NCBI GenBank assembly: GCA_964508085.1
Contig: CAZDTI010000055.1
Coordinates: 1 to 28,444 of the forward strand
Direction of reading: 5' to 3'
Length of the DNA stretch: 28,444 nt
From: CALGLS01 sp964508085
GTDB lineage: Bacteria; Bacteroidota; Bacteroidia; Chitinophagales; Saprospiraceae
Within the stretch, counting starts at the first letter, position 1, and each line of letters opens with the position of its first letter. Below the pieces are notes generated by a model that was not told the origin of the DNA, did no database searches, and saw only the letters and a program-made list of their open reading frames with translations. Below, in pieces: positions 26,118 to 28,444 of this stretch. Both the position numbers and the translations under genes were made by a program.

Positions 26118-26814
26118 GTTTATTTTTCTGGTTGGTATTTGTGGGTTTTTAATTAGTTGTGGTAATGGCTCTACTAAAGAAGTTAGAATGCCTCTATCAT
26201 TATATTTTCATCCAGAGGTAACTAAGAAAATAGTAGTCGTAGGGGATGATCAAGATGTTTTTTCAAATAAGAGCTGGTCGGTAGTAATAGATGATCAGAT
26301 GTCATTTGATTTACAATGGAGTACTAAAGAGTCATTTTTTCTTAATGCATATTTACCAAGTAGCTTTAGATTAGAGAGTGAAAGTAATGATGAATTTTTA
26401 TTCAAGAATGATGACGAAGAATCTCTTGAAATATTCTTGTTTGATTCTATTAGTGTGCAAGATGAACGTAAGCATTTATTGTCTGAATTTAAAGGATTGG
26501 TAGATCTTTGTAGCTTAGAAAACAACTGCATAACTAAGAAGAAAGTAGGTAATATTTTTTCTTATTCTGGGGGATATTTCATTTCATCATTATTTCACGA
26601 GAAAAGGAAATCTAAAGAATTATTAATACTATCTTATCTTGGTTTTGTTAACAAAGAATGGATTTTTTGTAGATATGAAGTTCCTTACAAAGAAGATCTC
26701 ACATTGAAGCATATGTTGATATTTTCTAGTATATTAAATTATATGGAAATTAAGAATCAAACAATAGTGCCAATGCTTGATGAAGTTATAACTTCAGATC
26801 CAATAATATTCTAA
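26101..26814 (+). CDS. Lipoprotein overlapping the RHS gene, candidate immunity protein
   Basis: This is a 237-residue predicted lipoprotein. A charged N-terminus, a hydrophobic stretch and the lipobox LISC give Cys20 as the lipidated residue, followed by GNGSTKEV. The mature part is acidic and rich in Ser, Phe and Asp/Glu (DDQMSFDLQWSTKESFFLN), with alternating hydrophobic patterns that suggest beta strands. It has two cysteines, in LCSLENNC near 137-142, that could pair. I recognise no family. The ATG lies inside the last codons of the RHS gene (17-bp overlap, different frame), implying translational coupling. In RHS loci the gene immediately after the variable C-terminus is usually its immunity protein, and lipoprotein immunities guard against toxins acting in the periplasm or at membranes. 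The immunity role is inference from position and localisation. Confidence 0.7.
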   Translation: MEKRIKFIFLVGICGFLISCGNGSTKEVRMPLSLYFHPEVTKKIVVVGDDQDVFSNKSWSVVIDDQMSFDLQWSTKESFFLNAYLPSSFRLESESNDEFLFKNDDEESLEIFLFDSISVQDERKHLLSEFKGLVDLCSLENNCITKKKVGNIFSYSGGYFISSLFHEKRKSKELLILSYLGFVNKEWIFCRYEVPYKEDLTLKHMLIFSSILNYMEIKNQTIVPMLDEVITSDPIIF

Positions 26815-26993
26815 ACAGGAAGAAAGGAGTTCGTCGGGTCTTCTATGTTGATATCCAAGTAAAAAGAGGAATTAAATTCAGTAAGGCACATTTTTTTAGA
26901 GGCTATGACTGTCCAGAGTCAATCATAGCAAGAAGTATTGAGCCCATTTATTTAGAACAATCGCAAAATAAAAACCACCGTGTAAAAAAATAA
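26811..26993 (+). pseudogene. Coding-like fragment without start codon
   Basis: An uninterrupted frame runs from the end of the lipoprotein gene to TAA at 26991-26993 and reads KGVRRVFYVDIQVKRG... then FSKAHFFRGYDCPESI and IEPIYLEQSQ. Composition and texture look like real protein, but there is no ATG and the frame begins inside the preceding gene. I take it as the tail of a decayed or displaced gene, possibly from an older toxin/immunity cassette. I do not recognise the family. Confidence 0.35.
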
Positions 26994-27127
26994 TCAGTCT
27001 TCTATTAGTAACCATCTTAAAGATTATCTCAGTTAAGAGTTACAAGATTGTATTAAATTAAAATTTGGAAGTCGCAAACTCCGTAGATATAAACATCAAA
27101 AAGAGTGAGAGTTACAGACCCGACGAA
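26830..27127. repeat. 298-bp segment bounded by 12-bp inverted repeats
   Basis: TTCGTCGGGTCT at 26830-26841 is repeated exactly in inverted orientation at 27116-27127. Separately, ATTTTTTTAGAGG occurs at 26890-26902 and again, in direct orientation, at 27147-27159. The interval between is AT-rich and lies between the lipoprotein gene and the IS110 transposase. It holds the coding-like fragment at 26811-26993 and the start of the one at 27065-27175; otherwise I see no gene. Short inverted repeats could mark a tiny mobile element or recombination debris. Confidence 0.4.
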
Positions 27128-27175
27128 ACGACCATTCCTATTTCTGATTTTTTTAGAGGAGGTATTTTATTATAA
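27065..27175 (+). pseudogene. Second coding-like fragment abutting the IS110 transposase
   Basis: A frame of about 36 codons reads LEVANSVDINIKKSESYRP, then DETTIPISDFFRGGILL, ending at TAA 27173-27175, which overlaps the transposase stop. It has no ATG start. It shares the FFRG residues, through the 13-bp direct repeat, with the fragment upstream. It may be the remnant C-terminus of a gene disrupted during insertion of the IS, or chance. Family unknown. Confidence 0.25.
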
Positions 27176-28225
27176 GCTGATAATTGCATACTTTTTTCTT
27201 TTGATTAAAACAGATCTAATTCTATTGACCAGTTTTTTAGCGATTCTAATGATGGCCTTGTTAGGTTTCATTCGTACGCAGTAGTTTTGATAAGCTAAAC
27301 GTAATCCAGGATCGCTTCTAATGGCAACCCAAGCAGATTCGATGATCATGCCTTTAATTTGTGCGTTTCCTCTTTTGGTTATTCTACCAACTCGATGGTT
27401 TTCGCCACTAGAATTCGTGTTTGGTATTAACCCAATAATGCTACATAAAGCATCTAAGTTTTTAAACCTTTTAACGTCATCAATTTCAGTTAAAAAGCAC
27501 ATAGCGGTAACAAGTCCTATTCCCGGAATGGAGATTAGAAAACCTACGTTGTCATTATATCTGCTTGTCGTTGATAGTTTACGAATTAACCTTAAAGCCT
27601 CTAATTTTTGGTTTCTTTTTTCTTTTAATTGATTGAGGAGTAGTTTTAGCGTTAAATCAGAAATGGAGTCTGCATGATTCTGAAGGTTTGTAATAAGGCT
27701 TTTAGGCCAATGCCCTTTTAAGTGAATAGGAATTCCAAAGAAATAAAGATGTCCCCTAATTCTATTTTTAATTCGGGTTAAATCTTTTGATATTCTAGCT
27801 CTTGTTCTGACGAGACTACGATCATATTGAAATTGTTTTGAAGGAACATGAATACCAATAGCAAAAGGATCTTGACTACATTTTGCAATTTTCTTACAAT
27901 CTCGTTTGTCTGTTTTACTTCTTTTCTCTTTGTCAGTTGTCGGTATATCGGCAGGGTGTAAGATTTTGCATTTCATTCCAAAAGCAATTAGCTCTTCGTA
28001 AATCCAAAATCCACAAAATCCAGCTTCGTAGGCACATTCGAAGTTTGCACCAGGATAGCTTTTCTTTAAAAAAGTATACAATTGGTCGGGTTCAGGTTCC
28101 TGACTAAAAGTTTTAATTATTTTGTGATCACAAAGAATACCTACTTTCCAACTTTTCTTATGGACGTCAATTCCAACGTGAATTGTTAGCCCATGGTAAT
28201 CCATTTTTGCATCTTGATTTTTCAT
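27170..28225 (-). CDS. IS110-family transposase (DEDD recombinase)
   Basis: This 351-residue transposase is full length for the family and appears intact. The N-terminal RuvC-like DEDD domain shows Asp20 (HVGIDVHKKSW), Glu67 (AYEAGFCGFW), and Asp106 with Asp109 (KTDKRDCKKIA). A helical, partly coiled-coil linker covers about 135-215. The C-terminal Transposase_20 domain begins SIPGIGLVTAMCFLTEI. It carries the NSSGE serine motif (271-275; the catalytic serine is probably Ser272 or Ser273), followed by GRITKRGNAQIKGMIIESAW. IS110 enzymes are RNA-guided recombinases that use a bridge RNA to pair the donor and target sites and generate no classical terminal inverted repeats. The stop TAA at 27170-27172 and the start ATG at 28223-28225 are clear. 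Confidence 0.95.
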   Translation of the reverse strand: MKNQDAKMDYHGLTIHVGIDVHKKSWKVGILCDHKIIKTFSQEPEPDQLYTFLKKSYPGANFECAYEAGFCGFWIYEELIAFGMKCKILHPADIPTTDKEKRSKTDKRDCKKIAKCSQDPFAIGIHVPSKQFQYDRSLVRTRARISKDLTRIKNRIRGHLYFFGIPIHLKGHWPKSLITNLQNHADSISDLTLKLLLNQLKEKRNQKLEALRLIRKLSTTSRYNDNVGFLISIPGIGLVTAMCFLTEIDDVKRFKNLDALCSIIGLIPNTNSSGENHRVGRITKRGNAQIKGMIIESAWVAIRSDPGLRLAYQNYCVRMKPNKAIIRIAKKLVNRIRSVLIKRKKYAIISL

Positions 28226-28310
28226 TGTTTTGGGTTTTAAAGGTTAGGAGTTTGATTTTGATCTCTAAAGTAGTGTCTTTTTGCGTAAGCTTATTCAAAC
28301 ATACAATCTC

Positions 28311-28430
28311 CGCAGCCAACCATCACCGCGCCAGCTAGGCTTAAAGCCGTAGCTGTCACGGTGTTGGTGGTCTGCTCCGGCCTCCTCACAGTCAGTTCTC
28401 GTTGTGCTGTTAAATAATAGCACACCTTCA
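28311..28430 (-). ncRNA. Candidate IS110 bridge RNA
   Basis: This segment upstream of the transposase is far more GC-rich than its surroundings. Read on the minus strand, a 5' hairpin comes first: AGCACA at 28419-28424 pairs with TGTGCT at 28403-28408 around an AT-rich loop. A long stem-loop (28312-28375) follows, built from GCAG/CTGC (28312-28315, 28372-28375), CACCG/CGGTG (28324-28328, 28359-28363), CAGCTA/TAGCTG (28332-28337, 28350-28355) and GGCTT/AAGCC (28338-28342, 28344-28348). A 5' stem-loop followed by further stem-loops in the upstream end is the known layout of IS110-group bridge RNAs. The guide loops are not resolved here, and the exact ends are estimates. Confidence 0.45.
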
Positions 28431-28444
28431 CTGCCTCTAGTATT

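Larger units (their letters stand above)
27170..28444 (-). mobile_element. IS110-family insertion sequence, outer ends not determined
   Basis: The element comprises the transposase gene plus at least part of the upstream non-coding segment (28226-28444). IS110 elements lack clear terminal inverted repeats, so the boundaries cannot be read from this copy alone. The end near the transposase stop is probably a few tens of bases below 27170. The other end may lie near or beyond the window edge. A long upstream non-coding part and a short downstream one fit the IS110 group rather than the IS1111 group. Confidence 0.6.

Noticed and set aside
27321..28107. Two + strand frames inside the IS110 transposase gene
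   Set aside because: Antisense to a clear, intact transposase.

Overview
The window looks like chromosomal DNA of a Bacteroidota bacterium, most likely of the Saprospiria (Saprospiraceae/Lewinella-like). The reasons are: two secreted proteins with type IX secretion (T9SS) type A C-terminal sorting domains (LxxYPNPA); a Bacteroidota-type -7 promoter box (TATCTTTG) upstream of nqrA; little Shine-Dalgarno signal; an nqrABCDEF operon; an RHS protein of the Bacteroidota kind; AT-rich spacers; and the dispersed 'cctgag...gtcgaagg' palindromic repeats common in this phylum. The assignment is inference from gene content; no rRNA or tRNA is present.

Layout. (1) 17-2116 (-): secreted purple-acid-phosphatase-like metallophosphoesterase whose 3' end seems to be cut off by a junction near position 61. 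(2) 2545-3663 (-): DUF4407 membrane protein followed by a strong intrinsic terminator. (3) 3664-4530: a large divergent intergenic region with a 256-bp nested palindromic repeat, an operator-like dyad and a promoter. (4) 4531-11965 (+): the complete six-subunit Na+-translocating NADH:quinone oxidoreductase operon, nqrA to nqrF, ending in a clear terminator at 12043-12073. Its spacers are unusually wide and most hold repeats; the nqrD-nqrE gap holds a MITE-like palindrome of about 209 bp. NqrA carries a signal-peptide-plus-transmembrane N-terminal extension absent from classical NqrA. (5) 12080-13462 (-): an all-helical protein of unknown function. (6) 13654-17370 (+): a large secreted leucine-rich-repeat protein with a T9SS tail. 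(7) 18004-26814 (+): a three-gene unit of a small T9SS-tailed protein, a 2442-residue RHS/YD-repeat protein, and a lipoprotein gene that overlaps the RHS stop by 17 bp. This reads as a polymorphic-toxin locus with a candidate immunity lipoprotein. (8) 26815-28444: coding debris between short inverted repeats, then an intact IS110-family transposase (-) with a GC-rich, strongly structured upstream segment, where IS110 elements encode their bridge RNA.

How the parts work together. The nqr genes form one respiratory complex: NADH is oxidised by NqrF, electrons pass through the NqrD/E iron centre and the covalent FMNs of NqrC and NqrB to quinone, and Na+ is exported. The RHS unit is a self-contained accessory module, with a carrier or partner, an encapsulating shell with a variable C-terminus, and a probable protector. 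It is followed by gene fragments and an IS, as is common at toxin loci that exchange their C-terminal cassettes. The most novel candidates are the unrecognised RHS C-terminal domain and its lipoprotein partner, the 375-residue Cys/Gly-rich insertion inside the RHS shell, the membrane-anchored NqrA, and the putative bridge RNA.
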